From contig JAENRP010000234.1 of NCBI GenBank assembly GCA_024741835.1, positions 1-64,000 of the forward strand: 64,000 bases of DNA, in the 5' to 3' direction. The notes under the pieces are model-generated. The model was not told where the DNA came from. It worked only from the letters and a program-made list of their open reading frames with translations, and searched no databases. Positions 34,147-45,682 of the stretch are shown here, in pieces; position 1 is the first letter of the stretch, and every line of letters starts with the position of its first letter. The position numbers were made by a program, and so were the translations under genes. This stretch comes from Diplocarpon mali. Lineage: Eukaryota > Ascomycota > Leotiomycetes > Helotiales > Drepanopezizaceae.

Positions 34147-35102
34147 ATGAATGGATATACGGTCACTCCTCATCATCGTCAGAACAGACGTCGCGAGCGG
34201 CCTGGCTCTAGGACTCGCCGGACCATCACTCGCAAAGCAGGCGTTACGTGCGACCTTCAGGAGGAGCTTCGCGACGCCCGTGACGCCGACTATTATCTCC
34301 CTTCCGACAAGAGCAGACCCTCGCCACTCCTCCGCCAGAACTTCAACCAGAGTTGGCAGAGATGGCAGGCAAGGAAAGCTGAAGAGATAGCCCTGGCCGA
34401 GATGGACATGATGCAGTTGGAGAAAGAACAGCTGATGCGTTTTGGAGGCGAACTAGGAGACGACGTGAGTCTGATACCTGCTATGCTAGATGTAGTCGTC
34501 AGTCTTTTCGGAGACGTCGATTATATCGATCCTTGACGATATACATCACTCGCTGTTTCTTGGTGGAGGTGTTGGCGTCCTGAAAGGCAGTTTTATGCTT
34601 ACGCATTCTTCGCCAGGAGCTATGTCGGCTGGGAATCCTCTATAATGTCAATGGTGGTCTCGCACAAGACTACGAGTCCAATACAATTGCATGCGACGTG
34701 CCAGTCAAGCCCACAGCTCCCAAGGTCACTTATCGCTATGGCAACCTTAGGCCTTCTCGGCGGCATTCGGCATTGCGTTCTCTTCTCCGATGTTCCCCAC
34801 CCCCTCTTTCGTTTATGAGTGATGATGCCAATATCGCACGACTATCCATTCAAGCCTCACCCACTCCAACGATCCAGCCTTGCAGAGTTACACCTGTCTT
34901 TACGAATGTCCCCCTATAGTCATTACCTCAGCCAGCGCCAGAGCCTCGATCTCTGAGTGTAAATACTTCAATTTCGTCTCGGCGCGACCTACTTCATCTA
35001 TACACAGAAGATTGGACACTTATCCACACACCACAAAGCGCCGATCCGTCTCCAACAACAACTTCCGAACCAGGGACTTGGGTTCTGATCGACGACTCGT
35101 AG
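34147..35102 (+). CDS. Hypothetical protein, exon model partly uncertain
   Basis: The best model has three exons and 252 residues: 34147-34464, 34617-34886 and 34932-35102. The first join (GDD|ELCRLGILYNVNGG) is convincing, with a GTGAGT donor and CGCCAG acceptor. The last intron is weak: 45 nt with a GTTACA donor, used to bypass an in-frame TAG at 34917. If that stop is real the protein ends there. The N-terminus is very basic (RQNRRRERPGSRTRR), followed by a Trp-containing helix (NQSWQRWQARKAEE) and an acidic helix. The end TEDWTLIHT...GTWVLIDDS reads like coding sequence. No family is recognised and no signal peptide or membrane segment is seen. A CT-rich promoter precedes the start. Confidence 0.55.
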
Positions 35103-36520
35103 CAAAATCGCCTCATTGAGCTCAACTATGTGAACCGCCGCGCTATCGAGCGATAGGAGCAATGATTGCGATTTGGTCCTCTTTAGATTCAGCCTAGTGT
35201 CCCTGGGGAGATGTGTCTCACAAATGGATAGACCAGAAAATGAAGACCAGAAGAACAGAGGGAGAGGGCGAGAGGGAGATATGCAGTCGTGTGCTCGCGG
35301 TCAAACCCGTTGGAGCTCGCTGCCAGGGAGGATTCGTCCCGAGCTGTTTCCACGGAATGGTCGAATCGAGATGGTGAAGCGCGACGTGCGGTGTAATCAG
35401 TGTCTGGCTTCCAAGCGGTTTTCGAATAAACAAACCTTGGGCATTGTCTTCTTCTCCAGCGCAGGTGATATGGTAGTCCCTCATCTTTCCCGCAAGTGAT
35501 CTGACACCAATCTCGCGTCAGACTTACTTGGACAGTCCCGATTCCCGCAGTCTGTTCCATACGTCCGATGTTGTCACCCTGTGCCAATCCCATTCCGTAC
35601 ACTCGTTCGTACAGTACTCCGAACCAACATCTCCAGCGCCCCAAGCAAGCCCCGACAATCCACATGTGGGCAGTCATCCCCTGAACCCTTCTGTAACAGT
35701 TCTCGCTCCAACACCACTTTCGGCGCACCACAATGTCACGAGCTCGAAGACTACCATCAAACCCCGTCAATCCTCGCCTGGCCGCTAATTGAGGAGGCTG
35801 AAGCCCGGAGGCGTGGAGGCATGCAAGCGTGGAAGAATGGATGCTGTTGGCGGGAGACGTGTTATAGACCCCCGTGGCGTGCTCGAACCGAAGGGGCAGC
35901 GCGCGAGTAGACACTCCTGGCCCAGATTCACCTCGAATGTTTTTGCACTGGGGCGATGCTCTGGATCTTCTGTCTTCTACGCCTCTGTATTCAAGCGAGG
36001 AAGGGATCTGTATGGTGGGGTCGCTGGCCAGTAGCGAGAAACGAAGATATCCTTGTTTGGGCACGGCATGATCCGGACTTGTTTACGGAGAAACACCCTT
36101 GGATGTGTTGATCCCTATGCGCCGAAGCGGGGGACATGCGGGCCACATACAATAGCTACCTACCCAGGTACCTATAGGTAGGCAAGCAAGTTTGAGGTCG
36201 TCCTTCCTGTGGATTGAGAGGAGCATAAAGACCGAGAGGGAGGGGCGGGGAGAGCGTCTTCGAGTAGGAAGCGCAATTACCGAGATTGCAAGCGCCCTTT
36301 GCCCTTGAATCGGCTCTCTGCTCGCATCTTGGAAGACTGTTGTTGTCACTGTCGATACGACGAGCAACTCCTCGTATCAGCCTCGGCATCAGCCTCGTGT
36401 CGTCAAGGGCCGTGTTATTCGGGGCCAAGAAGCCCGGCCGGAACCCCCTCTCGCGAAACAACAGTTTGCGGATTCCCGCGCCTCTGTCCCGGTTGACATG
36501 CCCACCACGCCTCACGCAAC
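35103..36520. other. Intergenic, no confident gene
   Basis: A 291-codon open frame on the minus strand (36064-35189) begins with GTG and has no recognisable domain or signal; its composition looks like chance in GC-rich DNA. The last 400 bases form the promoter region of the DUF4484 gene. Confidence 0.5.
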
Positions 36521-38478
36521 ATGGCTGCCGCCCGACGAGGCCACGAGCCATTAAGCATCCATCTCCCGCCGGGTGGCCTTCCACACCCGGATCTCCCTCC
36601 TCTCTCGGCCCTGTTTCTCATATACTTCGACATCAAGGCCGGCTACACTATCGGATGGAGGCGTTCACTGCCAGGAATAGAATTGGAGGGAGTGGTGGAG
36701 TACAAGAGTCTGCCTTCGGGCTTGCACACCGTGAAGGAGGACTTGATTTACTTTGTCCACGACGACCATGCCGGCCTCAGCGCTTTTGTCAACGCGCCGG
36801 CCGCGAAGGAATCGAGAAATGCGCGGATGATCGCTGTCGGGGTGATGGTGCCTCGGAGCTCTGGCAGGTTAGGGAGGAGCTGGAAACATGCTGAGAGGTT
36901 GAAGGAAATGGCCAGGTAGACAGCCCGATAACGGTGCACGGTGGGATGCTCACTCTCGCGGCAGGAAATTAATTGTCGACACAACCCAGCTGAACCTCCT
37001 CGAGGAGTACTGGGAAGAACATGGAGCTCGCGGGCCATCTCCTCCCGAGACGGATCTCCTGCTGGATTCCCCTTCAAGTTTGAAGTTCAAGCCGGTACGA
37101 ACAGTTCCCGGAAATCTGAAAGGCCATGGCCGAAACTGTTCAGCGTCAGATGGTGCCACAATACTGCATCCTGGGCAGTCGTTGTCTACAAATCACCCGG
37201 CTTGGAGTCTGCCTCGGCTACTCTATGCCTTTGGGCCTATGATCTTCCCTCTGTACAGAGCTGCGCTTTTGCGCAAGAGAATCCTGATTACGGCTCATGC
37301 GCCTGTCCAAGAGACCTGCGATTTTGGTTCGTGACTGAGCATGTTGGTTTGAGAAATACTAACGAGAGCCTTTAGTCTACGACATCTCGGTGCTCTCCAA
37401 CATCCCGCTAGCAGTCTGCGATCTCCTAGCCTCCACCGCTCCTCCCCAACGCCTACGACCTCTCTTCTCCATCGGCGTACACGATATACCTCTCCTAGAA
37501 GAAGATCTTCGTCTCTTCAAAGCCACAGCCATGGCTGATGGGTCAGATGCATCAGAGTACAAGGACGAATCAGGATGCGGCTGGATAGCGTGCACAACCG
37601 ACAGTATTCTGGCCATGAAGAGCACTCTCTACGATGTTTTGATTACCATGCCACCGCCTTATTCAGGAGATGCTACCGAGAAGGTCTGGCCGAGAATTGA
37701 GTCACCCCAGGGCGTGGAAATGAGAGCTACTCAACGGGATCTTCGCCGTTACCAAGCCCTCCACTGGGGCTTGTTTAGACATGCACGCCCCCCTAGCAAT
37801 CCTGTCGATAGGCGGACCAGCGGTCCTGAGCCCCCAGGGACTGAAGTTCCCCGCACAGCCTCCAGCAGCCAATCCACAACCCACGATATTTCCAAGACCG
37901 ACCTCCCAGAAACAGACAGTATCGTGGAGCCCCTTTCCTGGTCAGCGCTGGCCTATTCGGGTTTCATGTGGTGGGCGTCCTCGGGAGAGCAGCGTGGCGA
38001 TACTGAGGAGGAGGCCGATTCAGACGCAAGTCTCCTCTCTGGCTTCGCACTATCCCCATCCAGCCCCGGCTTCACCGGATCACGGTCCGACTCCGCGAGC
38101 TCCGTGCACAGTAAAAGGAAGGGTAGTGTTGGTGGAGAGGATATGAGCGCCAAGCAGGAAATGGCCATCATCGCCTACTTCCACCGCTTGACATCGCTCA
38201 TCCTGACTACTCTGAGTGACATCGTCGACGCCACGGATTCGGATGATGAGCGGGGGGACGAGCACGCTGCTTTGCACGTGGGGAACGGGCGAGAGGTGGA
38301 CGAGGACGAGATCGGGCCTGCGGTGCGCGTGAGCGGCTCGGATGTGGTTAGGATGGGACTTGACGTGTGGTCTGCTACCGATCACCAGTTCATCGAGGAT
38401 GTCTCGAGAGAGTATTTCGGGCGACGAGCCCGTGTCGAAGGAAGGAATGTGGATGTGTGTGGTGTTCGGATTTGCTAG
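36521..38478 (+). CDS. DUF4484 / DENN-like domain protein
   Basis: Three exons give 619 residues: 36521-36915, 36965-37326 and 37376-38478. The N-terminal block PPLSALFLIYFDIKAGYTIG, followed by YKSLPSGLHTV and YFVHDDHAGLSAF, is the signature of the fungal DUF4484/LCHN group, which is distantly related to DENN proteins that act on Rab GTPases in membrane traffic. The middle exon ends in RLLYAFGPMIFPLYRAALLR and RILITAHAPVQ, also typical of DENN-type folds. The third exon contains VYDISVLSNIP, then a Ser-rich disordered stretch (about residues 400-500) and a conserved C-terminal helix (SAKQEMAIIAYFHRLTSLIL). Both introns preserve frame. The Rab-exchange role is inferred from the wider family and has not been shown for this protein. 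It converges on SEC63, with 344 bp between the stop codons. Confidence 0.88.
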
Positions 38479-38822
38479 CTGGAAACTAGGTCTGGTCACT
38501 TGGGAGCTGTTCGTCAAACCAGAGGGATGAGGAGAGCGCTACTTGCAACGTGCCGCCGCCGCCGCGCGTTGGGTTTTTTGTGTCTTGCGGGACTGGGTCA
38601 ATGGACTTTGTTCCCGTTCAAAGTGCCAAGCGGGTTCTGGATCTATTTCCGAAGTATCGCGTGTCAACGAGTGACTTCCTGACAAAGCTCGCAAAGGGTA
38701 TGCACAGAAAGAGGTGGAAGGTAAACGCCATTCTCCAATGCCACTCCGTATTTTACAAAGCCCTAGCAGTATGCATCCGACCCGGCGGCCCCTCGGAAAA
38801 GCAAGAAAGCGACGTGGTTTAA

Positions 38823-41084
38823 TTACTCGTCATCAGTGTCCGTGTCCGTCTCACTAGTATCAGCTGCCTCTTCTCCATCTGTATCACTCTCCTCGTCACT
38901 CGACTCTTCTACTGGCTTCTTCTTTTTCTTAGGAGCTGGCGCAGCGCCGGAGATACCGCCGGTTTTGAGGGCCTGCATCTGGCCCGCAATGGAATCTGCA
39001 GATCATTAGCAATCGCCACTTTTGAATGGCTTTAGAACATACCCTCATCAGGCTCGCTAATCTCATCTTCCTCGGCAATCTCAGCAGCTTCGCTGGCGTC
39101 TGCGACCACAAGTGTGACCTCCATCTTGGTATCGAATCCAAGATACGAATCACAAACCAAGTTGAAGACGAAGGTGTAATTACCGGCTGAAGTGGGCGCT
39201 TGGAATTGAGCTTTAAGCGTTTGCATATTGTACGTGGGCTTTCCGCTCTCATCATAGATGGGCTTATCGAAAGTTGTGAATGTAAACGGTGGGACAGCAA
39301 TCTTGCCTTGCTTGCTGTCTGTCAGGAATACGTGCCACCTAGGCGAATACTCGCGTGCGAAGTACGGTGCAAAGGCAAGAGGCGGTTGAACTGGCTTCTC
39401 TTGCTTGGCCTTCTTTCCATCCTTGCCGACCGATTGTCTGCCGTTGATGGCGTTGACATCATCCTCATCTGGATCCACATCCTCGAGATCAAGTTCATTG
39501 ACCTCAGGGACATTTTCGCTTCCAGGGGGGATGAATCGGCCTTTGACCACGAATGAAACCAAAGAGCCAGGGGTGATGAACTTCTCACCGACGACCTTGA
39601 AGAAAACCTTTTCCACTTGAAGACGTGGTAATTGCCTAGCGACGCTGATGGCCGCCTTGTATTCAGAGTCCGTGAGAAGACCGTTGCCAACGGATAATCT
39701 CTTTCGGTACGCCTCTGGCAAGTTCATATATTGCTGAAGAGTTAAGTGAGTTTTGGCATCGCCTTCAATAGCTCGGGCGATGGCGGGAGTAATGTGTGGG
39801 AGCTGAAGAAGCGGTGATCCTCCAGGTGGGATGGCTTGGAGCAGATGTTGGGTAGTGAAATATGAAGCCATAATTGGACCAGTCGTGGAAAAAGCGAGAG
39901 CAATCACGGCAAAGGCCGAACTCAGGGCTTGCGCGATAGGGGCAACATCAACCTTGGACTGATTGAGAGCAGTATCATCCAGTTCGACTCGGCCAAGATA
40001 TGCCCAAAGAAGCCCCAATGCCTTTCTCCTGGCGCCGCCTTCCAGATCCTCGAGTTTCGTCCGTTCCTTGACAGTCAGACCACTGGCGAATGGAGTTGCA
40101 TCCCCCTCGGCCAGGATTCTCGACTCAAGCTTCGATAACCCTGACTCAGCCTTCTCTCCCTTCAAAATTTCCTGGAATTCCAGACCAGTCGTCAAGGCCC
40201 CAATAATGCCAGCTTCCGTGATCCCCTCTTCGTACTCGCGGAAAAGGTTGTTGGCACTTTCGATCAAGACCTTTTCCTTGGACATTCGCTGTGTTCCATA
40301 CCACCAAGATCCGACCAGATACGGCAAGAGAACACCTAGGAGAGCCGCGTACACCAAGATGACGTATTTTCCATTACCGTCGGTGATTATGAATTTCGGG
40401 AGGGCGATTCCGATGCTGTAGCTTTGCTTACCATCGGGATGCCCAAATTCCTGGTAATTCCTCCTGATATCCTCGTCTGTGAGCGCTTTGTAGGCCTTTG
40501 TGATCTCTACGAAGCGGTCGTTAAGAGACTCTACCGTAATATTCTTCGCAGGGTCAGGTCTAATCTTGTCAGGGTGAAATTTGAGTGACATGCGCTTGTA
40601 ATGCGACTTGATCTCCTTCTCAGTGGCAGACTACTGGCAGGTCAGCTGTAGTTCCAAGAAGTAGCCGTTGCGACCCCACATCTTTGATTCCCAGAATATC
40701 ATATGGGTTCCATATCTTAGGTACTGTCCGTGCTGTCGAGACGATCAAGTAGGCCATGAAAGCCATTATTACCCATCCTGCAACCACTGCGATGCCCCTC
40801 TTGATTTTCCTCTCCTTCCTTCTTTGGGCCTTTCTCTGACTATCGACCAAGTCTGCATGTTCAGGACGGAAATCCGACTTGATTCTCGGGGCAGTTGCAC
40901 CGGGATCGGAACTTGGCTTGAGGACGGAGTAAGTCAAGGGGACTGTAATTATTCCAACCACGGTGAAGACAAAGTAGGGGAAGAATTGTCCCTAGCAGAA
41001 GCAGGTAAGCGCAGGTCAGCTGGTAGACGTGGTCCGCGAGAGTATCCATACCTGCTCGTCGTACGAGTAGTCTGTTCCACTCAT
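38823..41084 (-). CDS. SEC63: Sec63, ER protein-translocation J-domain subunit
   Basis: Four exons give 701 residues: 41084-41052, 40991-40680, 40630-39043 and 38995-38823. It works with the Sec61 channel and recruits BiP/Kar2 to pull proteins into the ER. There are three membrane segments: near 15-35 (YFVFTVVGIITVPLTYSVL), 75-97 (AVVAGWVIMAFMAYLIV) and 205-227. The lumenal J domain lies between the last two. It starts at YDILGIKD|SATEKEIKSHYKR, joined across intron 2, and keeps the HPD triad at 134-136, needed to stimulate Hsp70. The large cytosolic Sec63 (Brl) domain follows, with NLPEAYRKRLS, and the C-terminus is a lysine run then a long Asp/Glu/Ser/Thr tail, as in other Sec63 proteins. 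The intron 2 donor is the less common GTGGGG. Exon 1 codes only 11 residues (MSGTDYSYDEQ). Confidence 0.94.
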
Positions 41085-41579
41085 CTTGTTCCCTTCTTCG
41101 GTCTCGGAGACCAGCGCAACAGGAGTAGTTGCGCTCGACTTCTCCACTTGTGGTAAGTCTGCAGGTGGCAGTGTTTTCTCAACGGTGACAAGGGATTGAT
41201 GTGAAGAATCAGAGAGCGGAGCGTCGAGAAGTTTCCAAGGTAGAAAGAGAGTGACAGGATGCGAAATGTTGCCTCTGAGGCTCGTGTAGTGGACAGTTCT
41301 CTCCAAACTTCAGTAACGTAAGGTTAAACAGGGATTAGCGCCGCTGTCCCACTCTGGATGGTCTGTGCCAATTTCCTGGTGCCGACAATGGCCTCGTCTT
41401 GCGCCAATCACAGCGCGCCACCCGAGCCAGAAAGCATGAAAGGTTTGAAGCCAGATGGACTCGGAAGTTTGAGGACTCTCAGCTTCATGACTCAAAATCT
41501 ACCATGACAACGATGCCACGGGTTTGGGCAGTGAATTTTTATGATGCCACATATGTCCTACTATTGGTTACAGAGACAC
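41085..41579. promoter_or_regulatory. SEC63 upstream region / RDH54 3' flank
   Basis: This 495-bp spacer separates two minus-strand genes. Minus-strand open frames in 41085-41495 have no domain and are probably 5' UTR or promoter of SEC63. No specific element was recognised. Confidence 0.4.
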
Positions 41580-44481
41580 TCAAACTTCCTGAGCTCCATC
41601 CCTCTTAGCAAATAAATAGCAGATCTTGCAATTCGCCGCCTTCAATACACCCACGAGCACTTCATCGTCCAGCGCTGCCTTGACCTCAGTGAAGCCCTGG
41701 TACTCGTAGCCGAATACGTCTTCAGTTGGGCCTCTGAAGATCGATGTGTCGATATGTTTGTACATCATCAAAGCCTTCATCTTGCCTTCAGAGTTTTTTG
41801 CCTTCCTCCTCTTCGCCTCGTCAGCAATTTGCTTCTCTACCGCGGCTACATTTGTTTTGGTAGCAGCGACAATTGCATGAGCCGGTGGAAATAGTGTGTC
41901 GTCATCGTCGTCGTCCAGATTCTCGTCCACACTCATCCCCAGAGAGCCTGTCTCCGGAACGCTCTCTGTAGGGGACAGGTCGGCTCCCACTCCCTTGCAA
42001 TCGCAACCAAGCAACTCATGGGTTTGGCATCCCGCGTTCAAGTCCAAACGAAACAGGTCTCTGAGTTCTTCGGCAGTAAAACTTCCTTCCGATTTCTTTC
42101 CATCTACCACACTGTCGGCTAGTCCAATCTTAGTTACTTGGCGTTGGTATATCTTTTCGTCCATCCCACCGGCCAGCACGAACCTGTATATCTTCACCGG
42201 TCTCTTTTGACCATCTCTATGAATGCGAGCCATAGCCTGCTGGTCCGTAGCTGGATTCCAATCCACATCAAACAGGATGAGGCGGGATGCACCGATGAGA
42301 TTCAAACCCGACCCACCGGACTTTGCGGATAGCAAAAAGGCAAAGCTTCGAGACGCGTCAGTCCTGTTGAAATCATCCACGAGACCCTGCCGCGATTTCT
42401 GAGCAGTCTTCCCATCCAAGCGCAAGAATGGGAGAGACATTGAAGTCAAGTGCTGTCCGATGAGATCGAGAGTCGACGTGTAGTTCGAGACAATGACGAC
42501 CTTCTCAGGCGTTGTTGAAGAGATGCGCTTCAACAGCTGATCAAGCACTCTGAATTTGGAGCTTGCGTTGACGTTAGACATGTGCATCAGAGACTGAGGT
42601 ATTACGTCGAGCAAAGCAGCAACGAGCGGGTTGGCCGGGGTATCGCCTTTCTCCATCAGCAAACTAGGAGCATTGCAAACTTTCTTAAGTATTGTGATCA
42701 GCTGAAGTGACGCTTCTGATGCGCCTATTGCTTTCCCAAAAAATGGGGAAGAGATGATGTGCTGATAAATCTCCGCTTGAGCTCGTGTCGGCTTGCAGAA
42801 CACGACGTACTCTGTCTTTGACTTCAGATACATTGACAGCAGATCCGCAGTACGTCTTAGAATGAAGGGTTTCGTCACTGTAGAAAGCTCCTCTCCTCTA
42901 GCAGCACCCTTCTCGATGTCTCTTTCGGAGGCATGCGGCTGTCTGCTCTTTAGAATTGGGCCTTCAAATTCTTTCTTGAAGGTGTTGTACTTTCCCAAGA
43001 GGCCAGGATTGATGAAGTCTACCATCGTGTAGAATTCCGAGAGGTCATTTTGCATAGGCGTTCCAGAAAGTATCACACGTCTGTCGGTATCGAGGTTGCG
43101 AATAGCCTGAGCTGACTTGTTCTGGGCTGTCTTCAGCCGATGGCCCTCGTCCGCGATGACGATGTCTATTCCGGCACCCTTCTTGAGATCGTCGTGCAGT
43201 GACCTTAATCTCTCGTAGCCAATGATCATAACGCTGTAGCTCTTGCCGTGAGTGAAGTCAGTGATTTTCCTCTTCTTGTTTTGCCCGTCTTCGACGAATA
43301 CTCCGATCCTCTCGTTCCCAAGCCACTTGTTGAATTCCTTCTTCCAATTATCAATTAGGGTCACAGGGCAGACTATCAGTGCCTTCTTGATGACCGGATC
43401 AGCTCCATGAATTGGATTCTGCTTCAGCAGTGTCCACAGCAAGCATATTGTTTGTAGAGTTTTTCCAAGTCCCATTTCGTCTGCGAGAAGCGCGCCTCTT
43501 CCATCGTAGTCTCGCATTCCCATCACACATTGGTACAAAAATTGAATTCCTTCCCGTTGATGCTGACGGAGATGTCGACCAAGGAATGGGTCAAGAACAA
43601 CATCAACAATTTGTCTACCTTTGGGACAGGTCGTTGGCCTCTTCATCACTAGAGCACCTGGTGCATTCGCATTGTGACGTGGTGTCGGAGCCCCATCGTC
43701 AGTCGGAGGCATGATAGTGGTTGCTAAAAGCGGATTCCTGAACTGTGCCTTCATCGTCGTGGTTTTTGCAGTGGCATAGAAGCTTGCGGCGGGAATCTCC
43801 TCCATTTCAGGTGGTTCATCTTTCTTCCTGCGAGGCAATGGCACCTTGCCCTTGGGAAGTACAATCGGCGTCTTTGGCAAAGGAGTGCTACTTACGGGAC
43901 CCGCAGGTCGTTGGGTGGAATTGTACATGAAGGGCTTTCCGGCCAGAAAATCCTCTTTACTCAGAATCGAATCCACCTCAACATCCCTTCCTCCTACGCT
44001 CATGGTACTTCCAGGGAGGAGTGGATCTCTGTACGGACATCTACCAATTGATCGACCACCTTCCACATCCTGGAGATGTGCATACCCACCGTAGACAGAC
44101 AGGACCCCATCACCATCCCATGTTTTGTGCTTTTTGGTCGTGAACTTGCGCCTTTAGAATTGGAGATCAGCGATGGCAGACCAACATGATTGAGAAGCAG
44201 TGGACGCACCAGAGCACCATGTAATAACTCTCCTGGTCATTGAGATTAGTCTCCACTTGGGTCTTTGATTCTATGGAATTCTTGGCCGGTATCAATGGTT
44301 TTCGAGGAGCAGAGACACCTGAAGTTTTGAAAAGAGTCTTCTTGGGCGGGGAGTCTTCGATGACATGTTCCAAGAGGCGCCGTTTCTTCGTAGGTCGGGG
44401 TGGCGATTCCGCCTCGTCGACATCAACTGGAACCGGCCTGGTAACACTCCTGATAGCTGGTGGCTTGAATGGTTTAAACAT
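41580..44481 (-). CDS. RDH54: Rdh54/Tid1-type Rad54 paralogue, SNF2-family DNA translocase
   Basis: Two exons give 947 residues: 44481-44210 and 44151-41580. It is an ATP-driven double-strand DNA translocase that acts with Rad51/Dmc1 in homologous recombination. N-terminal residues 1-150 are disordered and basic (FKPFKPPAIRSVTRP; PTKKRRLLEHV), followed by the conserved [21 protein letters not shown] join across the intron. Helicase motifs are all present: Walker A DEMGLGKT near 315-322, DEGH near 425-428, SGTPMQND, SAKSGGSGLNLIGA, and the arginine-finger motif ARIHRDGQKRPV. The short His-Glu-Leu-Leu-Gly-Cys-Asp-Cys segment and PTEDVFGYEYQGF near the end set it with Rdh54 rather than Rad54, though the split is partly inferred. 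The start at 44481 is the first ATG and gives a normal family length. Confidence 0.92.
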
Positions 44482-45682
44482 GGCCTCCGTTGATGAGTGC
44501 AGAAAGTGGGTGTTGATGTTGAAAAGCGTAGTGGAACGCGCTCGACGCGATTGAACAGATGATTGGGGTGACGCGGTCACATGATAGATGCCCCCCAAAA
44601 TATATTATCATTATCCCGTACAGACAAGGTTCCATGAATGAAACAACCAGACAAGCGCAGGTGTATGCATAGCATAAGAGCAAGAGTGCTCCTCAACTAA
44701 CACCTCCTACTCACCTCCGCACCAACGATCAACCAACGTTGATCGTTGGTGCGGGATCACTTTCTCTCATGCCATAATGCAACCAAGATTATATTGATCT
44801 GATCGTCTGTGATTTTGTCCGTGTCTGCCCCAGCGTTTTAGCCGAGAGAAAACAAAAACAAAACTCACCCGCTGTCAACTTCCGCGCACTTGGCCTAAAA
44901 TAAGGAGAAACTCTAACAGGTGCACCCCAAGGCACAGTAGACAAGTATTCGTTACAGTCGCGCCACACACGACCTTTGGCGTTGGAACTCCACAGTAAAT
45001 GGTAACTTGCTGGCAGCGTTGCGTATGAGATACCTCAGTGGGTAGGATGGTCTCACCAACTCCTCCGTAGAGAGCAAATACCCAGCTACCGATGAGCCAG
45101 GAATACCGATAGCGGTAAAAAATGACCCGATTAGAGGGTTTACCGCAGGGACGAGCTGTTACTCACACATGTATTACGAGAAAGGGCTGCAAGAAGACAC
45201 TTTCTCAGGGGCCAAAACTATGAATTGCTTTAGACGTAGAAGGCGCGTAGCGCCAGGCTTGCACATCGGTTCAGTACTAGCTAGCACCATGGTGTATTAA
45301 ATTCTTTAAATACATATACACCATAAATACCTATGTATGTTCGGTCCTTTAAATGCCTACGCACTGGTGTTGTGCTGAAACCAGACGGAATCTCCAAGTA
45401 TATAGTGGTGAGCAGAAGCTTGTAAGTGCTTGTTCAAGTGTGTGCCGAGCGTCCCAAGTAGGGGCCCGTGAGTCACTTCAGAGGACTAGTAACATAAGCA
45501 GGTCCTGAGAGTTGGGAAGCACCTCACTGCCACGATTGACTGGGGAGAATCAAGCAAAGATTAAAGCACCACCGTGCTTTGAGAGTAACGGGAATCGTGA
45601 TCGGAGATATTTCCTGGATGCTGTTGCCCTGCCTTGGCCGAAGTTCTTTCTTCTCAATACACTGTTTGCTACACTACAGAAG
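44482..45682. promoter_or_regulatory. Intergenic region upstream of RDH54, downstream of UTP10
   Basis: This 1.2 kb carries no gene I can support. It holds the RDH54 promoter and a perfect hairpin at 44717-44754. The middle (about 45280-45360) is AT-rich with TATA-like stretches. No tRNA or small RNA signature was recognised. Confidence 0.45.
44717..44754. repeat. Perfect 17-bp inverted repeat with 4-nt loop
   Basis: The left arm 44717-44733 (CCGCACCAACGATCAAC) and right arm 44738-44754 are exact reverse complements, separated by CAAC. Seventeen perfect pairs are unlikely by chance. The hairpin sits 236 bp upstream of the RDH54 start codon. It could be a cruciform, a dimeric protein-binding site or an RNA stem-loop. 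There is no T run after it, so it does not look like a Pol III terminator. Confidence 0.85.

Noticed and set aside
35189..36064. 291-codon open frame on the minus strand
   Set aside because: It starts with GTG, has no domain, signal or splice context, and lies in GC-rich DNA where long chance frames are common.
40861..41049. Suspected frameshift at the SEC63 exon 1-2 join
   Set aside because: Recounting the C run near 40977 shows four bases, and the join DEQ|GQFFPYF is in frame, so SEC63 is intact.
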